From: Bradyrhizobium cenepequi
GTDB taxonomy: Bacteria; Pseudomonadota; Alphaproteobacteria; Rhizobiales; Xanthobacteraceae
Direction of reading: 5' to 3'
NCBI RefSeq assembly: GCF_020329485.1
Contig: NZ_JAGKJI010000001.1
Location: 434,001-498,000 of the forward strand
DNA length: 64,000 bases
Shown here: positions 26,188-35,994 of the stretch, piece after piece
Position numbering within the stretch: position 1 is the stretch's first letter
Layout: each line of letters opens with the position of its first letter
Position numbers and translations under genes: made by a program
The notes under the pieces: generated by a model
What the model was told of the DNA's origin: nothing
Seen by the model: the letters and a program-made list of their open reading frames with translations, nothing else
Database searches by the model: none

Positions 26188-26373
26188 ATGGCAATCGAGG
26201 CGCATCTGGTTGAACTGGAACGCAAGCACAAAATTCTCGAAAGCGAACTCCACGAAGCGCTCTTGCACCTATCTACAGACGACCTGCAAATCACCGAACT
26301 CAAGCGCCGCAAATTGATGGTCAAGGACGAGATCGAGCGGTTGAGACATTCCGCCGACGAAACTGTCCACTAG
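26188..26373 (+). CDS. DUF465 (YdcH-like) small protein
   Basis: A 61-residue two-helix protein: AIEAHLVELERKHKILESEL, then LQITELKRRKLMVKDEIERL. A GAGGAG ribosome site precedes the ATG. It belongs to the same family as the divergent gene at 25737-25943, with 244 bases between the two starts. The function is unknown. Confidence 0.85.
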   Translation: MAIEAHLVELERKHKILESELHEALLHLSTDDLQITELKRRKLMVKDEIERLRHSADETVH

Positions 26374-26467
26374 CCAGCCCCCCCGGTAACATATCGCAAC
26401 GCACACCTCTTGATGCCGGATGGGCGCCGACGCGCTCATCCGCAAGAGAAGCTGTTGCTGCGACCGC

Positions 26468-27565
26468 TCACACGAGATCGCCGACATAGTCGGCGATCGC
26501 GAGCGATGATGTCAGCCCTGGGGATTCGATACCAAACAGATTGATCAATCCGGTGACGCCGTGATCACGCGGCTCCTGGATCAGGAAATCCTGCGTTGCA
26601 ACCGCCGGTGGAACGATCTTCGGCCGAATCCCGGAATAGCTTGGCATCAGCGCGCCATCAGGGAGTCCGGGCCAGTATTTGCGGATTGCCGGATAGAAGC
26701 GGTCCGCGCGCGCGGGATCGACGGCGTAATCGATGCTCTCCACCCATTCCACGTCCGGTCCGAAGCGAGCCTGCCCGGCCATGTCGAGGGTGAGGTGCAC
26801 GCCAAGCCCGCCAGGCTCGGGCACCGGGTAGATCAGCCGCGAAAACGGCGCCCGCGCGCTGCAACTGAAATAGTTTCCCTTGGCGAGATAGGCACATGGG
26901 ATCAACTCGAGCGGCATGCCCTCGATGCCCCGGGCGACCGCTGGTGCCCCAAGGCCTGCGGCATTGACGAGCAAGTCGCATTCCAGCGTCATCGGCGCCT
27001 CGCCGCCGGCTTCGATCTCGATCCGGCCGGCCGCGGCCTTGGCGCGGAGCAGCGGGGTGTGGAACGCGAATGCCGCGCCGCAGGCCTCCGCATCGCCCCT
27101 GAGCGCCAGCATGTAGGCGTGGCTGTCGATGATCCCGGTGGACGGCGACAACAGCGCCGCGTCGCAGTTCAGCGCGGGCTCCAGCGCGCGGGCGGCTTCG
27201 CCGGAAAGCAGTTGCATATCGAGCACGCCATTGGCCCCGGCATGGGCGCGGATCGATTGCAGCTTCTCGGTCTCCTTCGGCGTGGCCGCGACGATCAGCT
27301 TGCCGCAATTGCGATAGGGAACGCCATGGTCCTCGCAATAGCAGTAAAGCGCGTGCTTGCCGCTGACGCACATTCGCGCCATCAGGCTGCCGGCGCGGTA
27401 GTAGATGCCCGCATGGATCACCTCGCTGTTGCGCGAGGAGGTCACGGTGCCGATCCCCTCAGCGGCTTCCAGCACGATCACTTCGCGCCCTGCTTGTGCG
27501 AGGCGGCGTGCGACGGCAAGCCCGATCACACCCGCTCCGATGACGACGCAATCAACTCTGTCCAT
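26468..27565 (-). CDS. FAD-dependent oxidoreductase, L-2-hydroxyglutarate oxidase-like
   Basis: A 365-residue DAO-family flavoprotein. [20 protein letters not shown] is the dinucleotide-binding motif, followed by [20 protein letters not shown] and HAGIYY, which resemble LhgO/L2HGDH proteins. GIRPKI and [13 protein letters not shown] close the FAD site. It likely oxidises a 2-hydroxy acid such as L-2-hydroxyglutarate. The exact substrate is inferred. AAGGATCC precedes the ATG. Confidence 0.82.
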   Translation of the reverse strand: MDRVDCVVIGAGVIGLAVARRLAQAGREVIVLEAAEGIGTVTSSRNSEVIHAGIYYRAGSLMARMCVSGKHALYCYCEDHGVPYRNCGKLIVAATPKETEKLQSIRAHAGANGVLDMQLLSGEAARALEPALNCDAALLSPSTGIIDSHAYMLALRGDAEACGAAFAFHTPLLRAKAAAGRIEIEAGGEAPMTLECDLLVNAAGLGAPAVARGIEGMPLELIPCAYLAKGNYFSCSARAPFSRLIYPVPEPGGLGVHLTLDMAGQARFGPDVEWVESIDYAVDPARADRFYPAIRKYWPGLPDGALMPSYSGIRPKIVPPAVATQDFLIQEPRDHGVTGLINLFGIESPGLTSSLAIADYVGDLV

Positions 27566-27802
27566 GGATCCTTCAAGTCCGGGAAATGGCGCGAATAGGG
27601 TTCTGTTGCTTGTTGTCTATCCGTGCCTTCGTGGCAACGCCTCGAAATGGGAGTCGCGACGCACCGCCATTAGTGCGGTATTAATCATGTCAGGGCAATT
27701 GCCCCAAATTAAGCCACATTTTCCGGTTGCATCACGCGGCGTTTACCCGATCCAAACGGCCAAGGCCAGACACTGTAATGCGGAAATCCGCAAGGTGACG
27801 GA

Positions 27803-30493
27803 ATGGCTGGCAAGAAGGGGCAGGCAGGCGGGGGGAATCTGATTCCGGCGCTGGCCGTCGTGTGTCTTGTCGCCGCCGTTGCGTCGGCTGGACTGGCTCT
27901 TGCGGCAGCCGCCGGCTTTGCACCGTCGACCCATACCGGTACGCTTGCCCCCGACCTGCTCTGGGAGCTTCTGATCGGCGGCATCGTCGTCGCCTCCTTC
28001 CTCGGTGCGATCACGTTCTCGGTGCTTTCGGCGCTGCGAAGGATGCAGCGCGTACAACTCCGGCGCAGTGCTTTCGTCAGCTCCGCCCTCAACCATCTGA
28101 ACCAGGGCGTGGTGATGACCGATGAGCAAAAGCGGATCGTGTTCTGCAACGACCGGTACCTTGAGATCTATGGTCTGTCGCGCTCTGACATACCGCGCAA
28201 CATGACCGGGCCCGAACTGCTGGAAATGCGCTACAGGCGCGGTCTACTGGATGTCACCCCTGCGGAGTTCTACACCCGGGCGGCCGATCCCGAAGGCATG
28301 GTGACAGAACTGCCCAACGGCAAATCGGTCGTGGTCCGGCATTTCGGGCTGCCTAATGGTGGATCGATCGCGACGCACGAGGACTGCACCGACCAGCGGC
28401 ATCTGTCGCGCAAGCTCGCATCCACCACCCAGTTCCTGGAGTCGGTGCTCGACAACGTACCGGTCTGTGTGGCCGCGAAAAACATCGAGGACGGCCGCTA
28501 CATCTTCGCCAACCGCGCCTTTGAGCGGTTCTCGCGCTTCTCGCGCGATCGCATCGTCGGCAAGCGTGCCGAGGAGATCTTTCATCCCGAGACGGCGGCT
28601 AGCATCGGCGCCGCCGACAAGGCGGCGCTGGAGGCGCCGGAAGGCGCTTTCCGCAACGAGTTCTGGGTCCAGCGTGGCTCGGAGCGGCGCATTCTGGCCT
28701 CCAATCGCGTGATCGCGCGCAACGAGAACGGCGAGCCGAAATTCCTGATCGCCTTGTTCGATGACGTCACCGACCGCCGTTCGCTGTCGCGGGAATTGGA
28801 GAACGCCAAGAAATTCCTGGAGCTCGTGGTCGACAACATTCCCGTCTCGCTGATCGTCGAGCGCGTCAGCGACGGCCGATACCTGCTCGCCAACCGTTCG
28901 GCAGAGACCATCCTCAACCGCAGGCGCGAGGACGCCACCGGGCTGACTGCAACGGATATCTTCAATCCGCGCGAGGCCAAGCTGATCATCGCGCGCGACG
29001 AGGCCGCGATCAAGAAACGCGGCCTGCTCACCGAGGAACATCCGATCTCGACCAAGGACGGCTTGCGGCTGTTCCTGACCCGCCGGATGACGGTGCTCGA
29101 CGAGCACGGCGAGCCGCAATACCTGATCAAGACGCATGAGGACGTCACCGATCGGCGCCAGACCGAATCGCGCATGGCCCATATGGCCTATCACGATGGT
29201 TTGACCGACCTGCCGAACCGTGCCGCCTTCCTGCAGGCGCTGGCGCAGATGATCGAGGCCTGTGGCGGCACCGACGAGGAATTCGCCGTGCTTTGCGTCG
29301 ACCTCGACGGCCTGAAAGAGATCAATGATGTGTTCGGGCATGCCGTCGGCGACAAATTGCTGATCGAGGTGGCCCAGCGCCTGCAGGCCGCGGCGCGCGG
29401 CGGCGTGGTGGCGCGCCTGTCCGGCGACGAATTCGGCCTGATCATCGACGGCAAGCAGCCAGCCGCCGGCATCGTCCTCGCCGAGCAGGTGGCGCAGGCG
29501 CTCGCCCAGGAATTCTCGATCGACGGTAAATCGGTTCGCACCGGCGTCACCGCGGGCATCTCGGTGTTCCCGCATAATGGCTCGGATGCGGCCTCGCTGC
29601 TCGCCAATGCCGGTGCGGCGCTGTTCCGGGCGAAGGCGAAATCGCGCGGCACGATCTCGATCTACGAGCCCGAAATGGACCAGCAGATCCGAGATCGGCG
29701 CGTGCTGCATCAGGATCTCTCCGCCGCGATCCGGAACGGCGAATTGTCGCTCTACTACCAGCCGTTGGCTGGGGCGGCCGCAACGGCCGCCGAGAGCACC
29801 GTGATTGGTTTCGAGGCCCTGGCACGTTGGCAGCATCCGGCGCGCGGCTTCGTTTCGCCTGCAGATTTCATTCCGCTTGCGGAAGAGGGCGGCCTGATCG
29901 TGGAGATGGGCGAATGGATCCTGCGCGAGGCCTGCCGCGAAGCAGCATCCTGGAAGCAGCCGCTGCAGATCGCGGTCAACCTCTCGCCGGCGCAGTTCAT
30001 GCACGGCGACCTGGTCGGCCTCGTGCACTCGATCCTGCTCGAAACCGGCTTGCGGCCGGACAGGCTCGAGCTTGAAATCACCGAGGGTGTGCTGATCGAG
30101 GATTTCGATCGCGGGCTTGCGCTGCTCAGGCGGCTGAAGGCACTCGGCGTGCGCATCTCGATGGACGATTTCGGCAGTGGCTACTCCTCGCTGAGCTATC
30201 TGCAGGCGTTTCCCTTCGACAAGATCAAGATCGACCGCGCCTTTGTCATCAATCTCGGCCGCAATCCGCAATCGGCTGCGATCGTCCGCGCCGTCATCGA
30301 TCTCGGTCACGGTTTGCAGATGTCGATCGTCGCCGAGGGCGTGGAAACTGAGGAGCAGCTCGCCTTCCTGGCAAAGGAGGGCTGCGACGCCGTGCAGGGC
30401 TACCTGATCGGTAAACCGGCGCCGGTCGGTCAGTACGCGGCGTTGGTCGGCGACCCCAGCAACGTCGTGGAGCTCGTCCGCAAGACCGGCTAG
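27803..30493 (+). CDS. PAS-PAS-PAS GGDEF-EAL bifunctional cyclic-di-GMP protein
   Basis: An 896-residue protein. Two N-terminal membrane helices (about 13-35 and 50-75) lead into about three PAS domains (around 90-210, 210-330, 335-455). A GGDEF domain follows with RLSGDEFGL, where SGDEF replaces GGDEF, a change often compatible with activity. Then comes an EAL domain with FEALARWQHP, DDFGSGYSSL, KIDRAFV and EGVETEEQL. The EAL metal and loop residues are present, so phosphodiesterase activity is likely and cyclase activity possible. It is a membrane sensor of unknown signal. Confidence 0.92.
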   Translation: MAGKKGQAGGGNLIPALAVVCLVAAVASAGLALAAAAGFAPSTHTGTLAPDLLWELLIGGIVVASFLGAITFSVLSALRRMQRVQLRRSAFVSSALNHLNQGVVMTDEQKRIVFCNDRYLEIYGLSRSDIPRNMTGPELLEMRYRRGLLDVTPAEFYTRAADPEGMVTELPNGKSVVVRHFGLPNGGSIATHEDCTDQRHLSRKLASTTQFLESVLDNVPVCVAAKNIEDGRYIFANRAFERFSRFSRDRIVGKRAEEIFHPETAASIGAADKAALEAPEGAFRNEFWVQRGSERRILASNRVIARNENGEPKFLIALFDDVTDRRSLSRELENAKKFLELVVDNIPVSLIVERVSDGRYLLANRSAETILNRRREDATGLTATDIFNPREAKLIIARDEAAIKKRGLLTEEHPISTKDGLRLFLTRRMTVLDEHGEPQYLIKTHEDVTDRRQTESRMAHMAYHDGLTDLPNRAAFLQALAQMIEACGGTDEEFAVLCVDLDGLKEINDVFGHAVGDKLLIEVAQRLQAAARGGVVARLSGDEFGLIIDGKQPAAGIVLAEQVAQALAQEFSIDGKSVRTGVTAGISVFPHNGSDAASLLANAGAALFRAKAKSRGTISIYEPEMDQQIRDRRVLHQDLSAAIRNGELSLYYQPLAGAAATAAESTVIGFEALARWQHPARGFVSPADFIPLAEEGGLIVEMGEWILREACREAASWKQPLQIAVNLSPAQFMHGDLVGLVHSILLETGLRPDRLELEITEGVLIEDFDRGLALLRRLKALGVRISMDDFGSGYSSLSYLQAFPFDKIKIDRAFVINLGRNPQSAAIVRAVIDLGHGLQMSIVAEGVETEEQLAFLAKEGCDAVQGYLIGKPAPVGQYAALVGDPSNVVELVRKTG

Positions 30494-30664
30494 TCCGGTT
30501 AGATTTCGTTGCCCGAGCCTTCATCTCCTCCACGCGAGAGCGTTATGACACGGGTGTGCTGTCCTCGCGGCCCGTTTAGTCCAGTCTTAACCATCAGGCG
30601 TCTTTTACTTTTTCGTCGAAGATCTCGCACTGTAGTCTTGTAATCGGTCAGTGCGGAGGATGCC

Positions 30665-30871
30665 GTGGATCAGCGGGATTGGAGCCGCGTCGAGCAGGAA
30701 CTCGGCGAGCTCTCGCCAAAGGTGAAGAGGTCTCCGGACGAGCAGCCAGCTCCAGCGCAAAGCAGTTTGGCAAATCCGGTTATGGCATCGGACCAGGACT
30801 CGACAGAAGCAATCCTCGAGCAGATCGCTCAGGCCCTCGAAAGAGATGGAATCGTCAGGAAACGCCCCTGA
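30665..30871 (+). CDS. Hypothetical protein, 68 residues
   Basis: GTG start at 30665 with GGAGG six bases upstream. The sequence MDQRDWSRVEQELGELSPKV and DSTEAILEQIAQALERDGIV looks like a small charged helical protein. No family is recognised. The region is otherwise non-coding, so this remains a candidate gene. Confidence 0.45.
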   Translation: MDQRDWSRVEQELGELSPKVKRSPDEQPAPAQSSLANPVMASDQDSTEAILEQIAQALERDGIVRKRP

Positions 30872-31303
30872 GAACCGACCTCCGAGTCCGCCTGGTATGC
30901 GCGAGCGACCAGACGACCCGTTCTCCGACCGAAATTCGGATGTGTGAGTACACGCCCTAGCGGGCCGCAGCACCTTCCATGTTGATCTGATGGACGCGAG
31001 CGCGCGACATGCGTCAGCGCGAAATCGGGATCTTCGGCGATGGCCGCATCAAAGGCCGCATCCGCGCCATGCCAAGCCGCAAGGATGCACTCGATGCCAT
31101 CACGGTAGACGCCGCGGCGCGATCGGAAGCGGTCGTCAGCGGCAGGTGACAGCGGTCCCGGTTCATCATCCGTCCTCCTGACGTGAGGGCGAAATCTGGC
31201 AGAGGCGGCTGCGACAACAATATTGCGGAAGACGCCGCGTGAAGCGGTTGAGCCAGTGGCGATCCGCCGCTAGCTTGCGGTCACGATCGGGCTAAAGGAA
31301 ATC
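30872..31303. other. Gap with no supported gene
   Basis: A 432-base stretch before the polyamine transport operon. A 46-codon frame at 31009-31149 (MRQREIGIFGDGRIKGRIRA) looks faintly protein-like but has no ribosome site and may be a gene remnant. A TAAAGGAAATC ribosome site for the next gene ends the stretch. No clear promoter, hairpin or repeat is seen. Confidence 0.4.
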
Positions 31304-32476
31304 ATGGCTGAGGAACTGGCGAACAGCGCAAGTCATTCGACGACGGAAAAAACCGTGCCGCAGAGGGTGACCGATATGCCGCTGCTGCGCATCGAGGGCA
31401 TCACGAAAAGGTTCGGCAACTTCAGTGCGGTCAATCAGCTCTCGCTCGATATCCGCGCCGGTGAATTCTTCGCCCTGCTTGGCCCGAGCGGCTGCGGCAA
31501 AACCACGCTGTTGCGCATGCTTGCGGGATTCGAGGCCCCGGACGAGGGACACATCCTGCTCGCTGGCCGTGACATCGCGCAGGTGATGCCGCATGAGCGG
31601 CCCGTCAATATCATGTTCCAGAATTATGCGCTGTTTCCGCATCTCTCGGTGTATGACAACATCGCCTTCGGCTTGCGGCGTGCCGGTATGGAGCGCGGCG
31701 AGATCGCGACTCGCGTCGCCGAGATGGTGACCCTCGTCAAGCTCGAGGGGATGGAGAAACGCAAGCCCGACCAGCTTTCCGGCGGCCAGCGGCAGCGCGT
31801 GGCCCTGGCGCGCTCGCTGGCGCGCCGGCCGCAGGTGCTGCTGCTCGACGAGCCCTTGGCCGCGCTCGACAAGAAATTGCGCGAGAGCACGCAGGCAGAA
31901 TTGATGGAACTGCAGCGCCGCCTTGGCATGACCTTCATCATCGTCACGCACGACCAGGAAGAAGCGATGGCGATGGCGAGCCGGATCGGGGTGATGGACG
32001 CTGGCTGCCTGGCGCAGGTCGCAACCCCGCGTGATCTTTATGAGGCGCCAGCTTCGCGCTGGGTCGCCGAGTTCGTCGGCGACGTCAATCTGTTCGAAGG
32101 GCAGGTCATCTCCCGCGAGCACGGCAGACTGAAGGTCACGACCCGCGAAGCCGGGATCATCACCGTGGCTGAACCTCGCCAGCCGGTGACGAAAGAGACC
32201 GTTACCGTCGCGGTCCGGCCCGAGAAAATCAAATTGTCACGACGTGGACTGGCGTCGGGCGTCGACGCGTTGCAAGCGATCAACCGGTTCGAGGGCGAGG
32301 TCGCGGCGATCAATTATCTCGGCGGCCTGACCGCGTACAGGATCAGGCTCGACAACGGCGCCGTGGTGCGCTCGGTGATGGCCAATACCGCGCGGCTTGA
32401 TTTGGACGGCTATGGCTCGAGCGAACGCGTGGCGGCCTGGTTTGCGCCCGACGACGGTATGGTGCTCCAGCAATGA
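31304..32476 (+). CDS. Polyamine-type ABC transporter ATP-binding protein
   Basis: A 390-residue ATPase. Walker A LLGPSGCGKTTLLRMLAGF, Q-loop FQNYALFPHL, signature LSGGQRQRVALARSL, Walker B VLLLDEPLAALD and H-loop IIVTHDQEEAM are complete. The C-terminal 110 residues form a TOBE domain. Sequence style and the two following permeases point to a PotA/PotG-like importer (putrescine/spermidine class). AAAGGA precedes the ATG; the stop overlaps the next start. Confidence 0.9.
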   Translation: MAEELANSASHSTTEKTVPQRVTDMPLLRIEGITKRFGNFSAVNQLSLDIRAGEFFALLGPSGCGKTTLLRMLAGFEAPDEGHILLAGRDIAQVMPHERPVNIMFQNYALFPHLSVYDNIAFGLRRAGMERGEIATRVAEMVTLVKLEGMEKRKPDQLSGGQRQRVALARSLARRPQVLLLDEPLAALDKKLRESTQAELMELQRRLGMTFIIVTHDQEEAMAMASRIGVMDAGCLAQVATPRDLYEAPASRWVAEFVGDVNLFEGQVISREHGRLKVTTREAGIITVAEPRQPVTKETVTVAVRPEKIKLSRRGLASGVDALQAINRFEGEVAAINYLGGLTAYRIRLDNGAVVRSVMANTARLDLDGYGSSERVAAWFAPDDGMVLQQ

Positions 32477-33387
32477 GCACGCGCCGCATCTTTGCCCGTC
32501 CGGCGCGCTATGCCGCCATCGCACCCTATCTCTGGATGGCACTGTTTTTCCTGGTGCCGTTCGGCCTTGTGCTGAAGATCAGCCTGTCGCAGACCGCGAT
32601 CGCACAGCCGCCCTATACGCCAGTATTCGACCTGAGCGAGGGGTGGCAAGCGTTGAAGGCTGCGTTCGAGGAACTGTCGCTGGACAATTTTCGGCTGCTG
32701 CTCTCTGACAATCTCTACATCCTGTCCTATCTCCGCAGCCTCGTCGTTGCCGCGACATCGACGCTGATCCTGATCTTGATCGGCTATCCCATCGCCTACG
32801 GCATGGCGCGGCTGCCGCAGCGCTGGCAGGGTCTCGCGATGACTTTGGTCATCGTGCCGTTCTGGACGTCGTTCCTGATCCGTGTCTATGCCTGGATCAA
32901 CATCTTGCAGCATGACGGCTTGTTCAACCGGATCCTGCTCGCTTTGCACCTGGTGTCCGAGCCGGTCACTTGGCTTTCGACCGACACCGCGATGTATATC
33001 GGCATCGTCTATTCCTATCTGCCGTTCATGATCCTGCCGCTCTACGCCACGCTCGCAAAAATGGACCGCGCGCTGCTGGAAGCCGCCGAAGATCTGGGCG
33101 CTTCGCCGTGGAAGGCCTTCTGGCTCGTGACGTTTCCGCTGTCGCTTCCGGGCGTCGGGGCAGGGGTGTTGCTGTGCTTTATTCCGATCGTCGGCGAGTT
33201 CGTGATCCCCGATCTCCTGGCCGGCTCCAATTCGCTGATGATCGGCCAGACGCTCTGGCTCGAATTCTTCACCAACAAGGATTGGCCGGTGGCGTCTGCC
33301 GTCGCGATTGCGCTGTTGCTTCTGCTCGTGCCGCCGCTCGTGCTCTATGACCGGCTGCAGCGCCGGCAGGTTGAGGGCCGACACTGA
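32473..33387 (+). CDS. Polyamine-type ABC transporter permease, PotB/PotH-like
   Basis: A 304-residue membrane protein with six helices. It has a large periplasmic loop after the first helix, as in PotB/PotH, and the coupling motif EAAEDLGASPWKAFWLVTFP contacting the ATPase. It overlaps the ATPase gene by four bases and the next permease by one base (TGATG). Confidence 0.9.
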   Translation: MSTRRIFARPARYAAIAPYLWMALFFLVPFGLVLKISLSQTAIAQPPYTPVFDLSEGWQALKAAFEELSLDNFRLLLSDNLYILSYLRSLVVAATSTLILILIGYPIAYGMARLPQRWQGLAMTLVIVPFWTSFLIRVYAWINILQHDGLFNRILLALHLVSEPVTWLSTDTAMYIGIVYSYLPFMILPLYATLAKMDRALLEAAEDLGASPWKAFWLVTFPLSLPGVGAGVLLCFIPIVGEFVIPDLLAGSNSLMIGQTLWLEFFTNKDWPVASAVAIALLLLLVPPLVLYDRLQRRQVEGRH

Positions 33388-34202
33388 TGGCGCACACCGT
33401 GAACCGGCTTTCGCGCTTCAACATGACCGCGCTGGCGCTCGGGCTGGCGTTCCTTTACCTGCCGATCGTGATCCTCGTGATCTATTCGTTCAATGCGTCG
33501 CGGCTGGTGAACGTGTGGGGCGGCTGGTCGCTGCGCTGGTACGTCGAGTTCTTCAACGATCGCGCCATGCTCGAAGCCGCCTGGATGAGCCTGCGCGTTG
33601 CTGCGGTTTCCGCCACATTGGCGACGCTGCTCGGGACGCTCGCGGCCATAGGCCTGGCGCGTGGCGAACGCTTTGCCGGCCGCGCGCTGTTCTCGGGCAT
33701 GCTCTATTCGCCGCTGGTGATGCCGGAGGTAATCTCGGGCCTCTCGCTGCTCCTCTTGTTCGTGGCGCTGAACGCCGAGCGCGGCTTCTGGACGGTGACC
33801 ATCGCACACACCACGCTGACCATGTGCTTCGTCACCGTGGTGGTGCAGTCGCGCCTTACGTCGCTCGACCGCAGCCTGGAGGAAGCCGCGATGGACCTCG
33901 GCTGCAATCCGGTGAAGGCATTCCTGATGGTGACGCTGCCGCTGATCATTCCCGCCATTGTCGCCGGCTGGATGCTCGCCTTCACGCTGTCGCTCGACGA
34001 CGTCGTGATCGCAAGCTTCACCACCGGTCCGGGCTCGGCGACGCTGCCGATCCGGATCTATTCGGAAGTGCGGCTCGGGGTGAAGCCGGAGATCAACGCG
34101 ATCTCTACCCTGGTGATCGCATTGATCGCGGTGCTGATCGTAGCCGCCTCGTTCGCCTCGAAACTGTCGAGTTCCCAGGGCGAGAGCGCCGTGCCGCTGT
34201 GA
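33387..34202 (+). CDS. Polyamine-type ABC transporter permease, PotC/PotI-like
   Basis: A 271-residue six-helix permease. Its EAA loop is EEAAMDLGCNPVKAFLMVTL, and LSLDDVVIASFTTGPGSATLP is a strong PotC/PotI marker. It is the last gene of the operon: only four bases separate it from the convergent sugar-type permease gene, and no binding-protein gene follows. Confidence 0.9.
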   Translation: MAHTVNRLSRFNMTALALGLAFLYLPIVILVIYSFNASRLVNVWGGWSLRWYVEFFNDRAMLEAAWMSLRVAAVSATLATLLGTLAAIGLARGERFAGRALFSGMLYSPLVMPEVISGLSLLLLFVALNAERGFWTVTIAHTTLTMCFVTVVVQSRLTSLDRSLEEAAMDLGCNPVKAFLMVTLPLIIPAIVAGWMLAFTLSLDDVVIASFTTGPGSATLPIRIYSEVRLGVKPEINAISTLVIALIAVLIVAASFASKLSSSQGESAVPL

Positions 34203-34206
34203 GCGG

Positions 34207-35058
34207 TCACGACTTCACCGCGCCCGCGGTGAGGCCGCCGACCATGTAGCGCTTGAAGGCGTAGTAGATGGCGGCCGGCGGCAGCGCGTAGATGAAGCCC
34301 GTCGTCATCAAGAGCTCCCAGGGCGAATCGTCGGCGGCGAGGAAGTTGCCGAGCGCGACCGGAAGGGTGATGTCGGTGTCCTTTGACAGCAGCAGGAACG
34401 CGTAGAGATATTCGTTCCAGGCGAGCAGGATTGCGTAGGTGCCGACCGCGACCAGCGAGGGCATCATCAGCGGCACATAGACCAGGCGGAACAATTGCAG
34501 CGTGGTCGCGCCGTCCATGGTCGCGGCTTCGTCGAGCTCAACCGGCAATTTGTCGGATGCCTGCTTCAGCACCCAGATCGCGTAAGGTGAGGCGATGGTC
34601 ACCATCGCCAGGATCAGCGACCAGTGACTGTTGAGCAATCCGTAATTGCCCATGGTGCGGTACATCGGCACGGCCAGGAACGCGGCCGGGATGAAATAAG
34701 TGAACAGCGCCAGATTCATCACGGCGCGGCCGCCGGGCGCGCGCAATCGCGAGATCGAGAACGCGGCTGATGTGGCGATGAACAGCGTCAGTGCGCCCGT
34801 CGCGATCGCGATCACCGTCGAATTCCCGAACTGAACCCAGAAGTCCCGCAGGAAATAGTGCTGCTGGCGGAACACAATCTCGAAATTGTGCAGCGTCGGG
34901 TGGTCGGGCCAGAGCTTGCCGGAGAACGCGTCCTCCTTCGGCGAGATCGCGAACAGGAACATGTGGTAGATCGGCACCAACGTCCAGATCAGGACGGGGA
35001 TGCCGATCAGGAGCAGCTTGGCCTCGGTGCCGATCTCGCGCAGGGTAGGCAGCTTCAT
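34207..35058 (-). CDS. Sugar-type ABC transporter permease, MalG/UgpE-like
   Basis: A 283-residue six-helix permease from ATG 35058. Its EAA loop is LDEAATMDGATTLQLFRLVYVP. The 5' part of the longer open frame overlaps the partner permease in another frame and is not coding. It is translationally coupled (ATGA) to the upstream permease. With that gene and the binding protein it forms a CUT1-class importer lacking a local ATPase. Confidence 0.9.
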   Translation of the reverse strand: MKLPTLREIGTEAKLLLIGIPVLIWTLVPIYHMFLFAISPKEDAFSGKLWPDHPTLHNFEIVFRQQHYFLRDFWVQFGNSTVIAIATGALTLFIATSAAFSISRLRAPGGRAVMNLALFTYFIPAAFLAVPMYRTMGNYGLLNSHWSLILAMVTIASPYAIWVLKQASDKLPVELDEAATMDGATTLQLFRLVYVPLMMPSLVAVGTYAILLAWNEYLYAFLLLSKDTDITLPVALGNFLAADDSPWELLMTTGFIYALPPAAIYYAFKRYMVGGLTAGAVKS

Positions 35059-35924
35059 CGCGACAACCGTTTCATCATGAAATAGACGAGCGGCAGCACC
35101 AGCGGCAGCGCGCAGACGATCGAGGCCATTGCGAGATTGAGCTGGTCTAGCCGGAGATAGCGGATGCCGAGCGTCGACAGCACATGGGTGAGGTCGGCTG
35201 GCCCGCCGCCGGTCAAGAGATAGACGCTGTTGAAGTCGCCGAGCGTCCAGATCATCGAGAGCAGCGTGCAGGTGACATACAGCGTCCGCATCGATGGCCA
35301 GGTGATGTAGCGGAATTTCTGCCAAAAGCTTGCGCCGTCGACGGCGGCCGCCTCGAACAGATCATTGGAGATGGCGAGCCGCCCGGTCATCAGGATCAGC
35401 GTCCAGAACGGCAGCGACTTCCAGATGTGGACGGCGATCGCCATGGTCAGCGCGACCGTGGGATCGTTGAGCCAGTTCGGACCGTCGTCGGCGGTGAACT
35501 GGAAAATCAGGTGGTTGATCACGCCCCATTCCGGATTGAGCATGAAGCGCACCGACAGGATGGTCGGGATCGACGGCACCGCCCAAGGCAGGATGAACAA
35601 TACCGACAGCCACCTGATCCAGGCGCGCTGCTGAACGAAGAAGCCCGACAGGAACAGCGCGACCAGCATCTTGATGTTGATGCCGATGACCAGGAAGATC
35701 AGCGTGTTGACCGCGGCGCGTGCGAAGATCGGGTCGTTATAGAGCGCGACATAGCTTTCCGGATGGCGCGCGAGCCATAGCCCGTAACCGATCGGATAGA
35801 CCACGAACGCCAGGAACACGAGCGTATAGGGCGCAAGCAGCAGGATGCCCCAGGCTTGCGGCGTCGACAGCCGCGCCGACAGCGGTGGGCGCGGGACCGC
35901 GTGATCGGAAAGCGTGATCGCCAT
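35055..35924 (-). CDS. Sugar-type ABC transporter permease, MalF/UgpA-like
   Basis: A 289-residue six-helix permease with the MalF-type coupling loop FEAAAVDGASFWQKFRYITW and a long first periplasmic segment. It lies 70 bases after the binding-protein gene and overlaps the next permease by four bases. Substrate identity cannot be read from the sequence. Confidence 0.9.
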   Translation of the reverse strand: MAITLSDHAVPRPPLSARLSTPQAWGILLLAPYTLVFLAFVVYPIGYGLWLARHPESYVALYNDPIFARAAVNTLIFLVIGINIKMLVALFLSGFFVQQRAWIRWLSVLFILPWAVPSIPTILSVRFMLNPEWGVINHLIFQFTADDGPNWLNDPTVALTMAIAVHIWKSLPFWTLILMTGRLAISNDLFEAAAVDGASFWQKFRYITWPSMRTLYVTCTLLSMIWTLGDFNSVYLLTGGGPADLTHVLSTLGIRYLRLDQLNLAMASIVCALPLVLPLVYFMMKRLSR

Positions 35925-35994
35925 GTCTTACATCGCGTCCTACATCGCCGTGGTAGGGAAGCCGGCCGCGGCGACCGCGGCCGACTTGTTGACG

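Noticed and set aside
28244-30310. 688-codon minus-strand frame opposite the GGDEF-EAL gene
   Set aside because: No recognisable domain and antisense composition; the plus-strand gene is complete.
31009-31149. 46-codon open frame before the polyamine operon
   Set aside because: No ribosome site or recognisable family; kept only as a possible remnant in the gap description.
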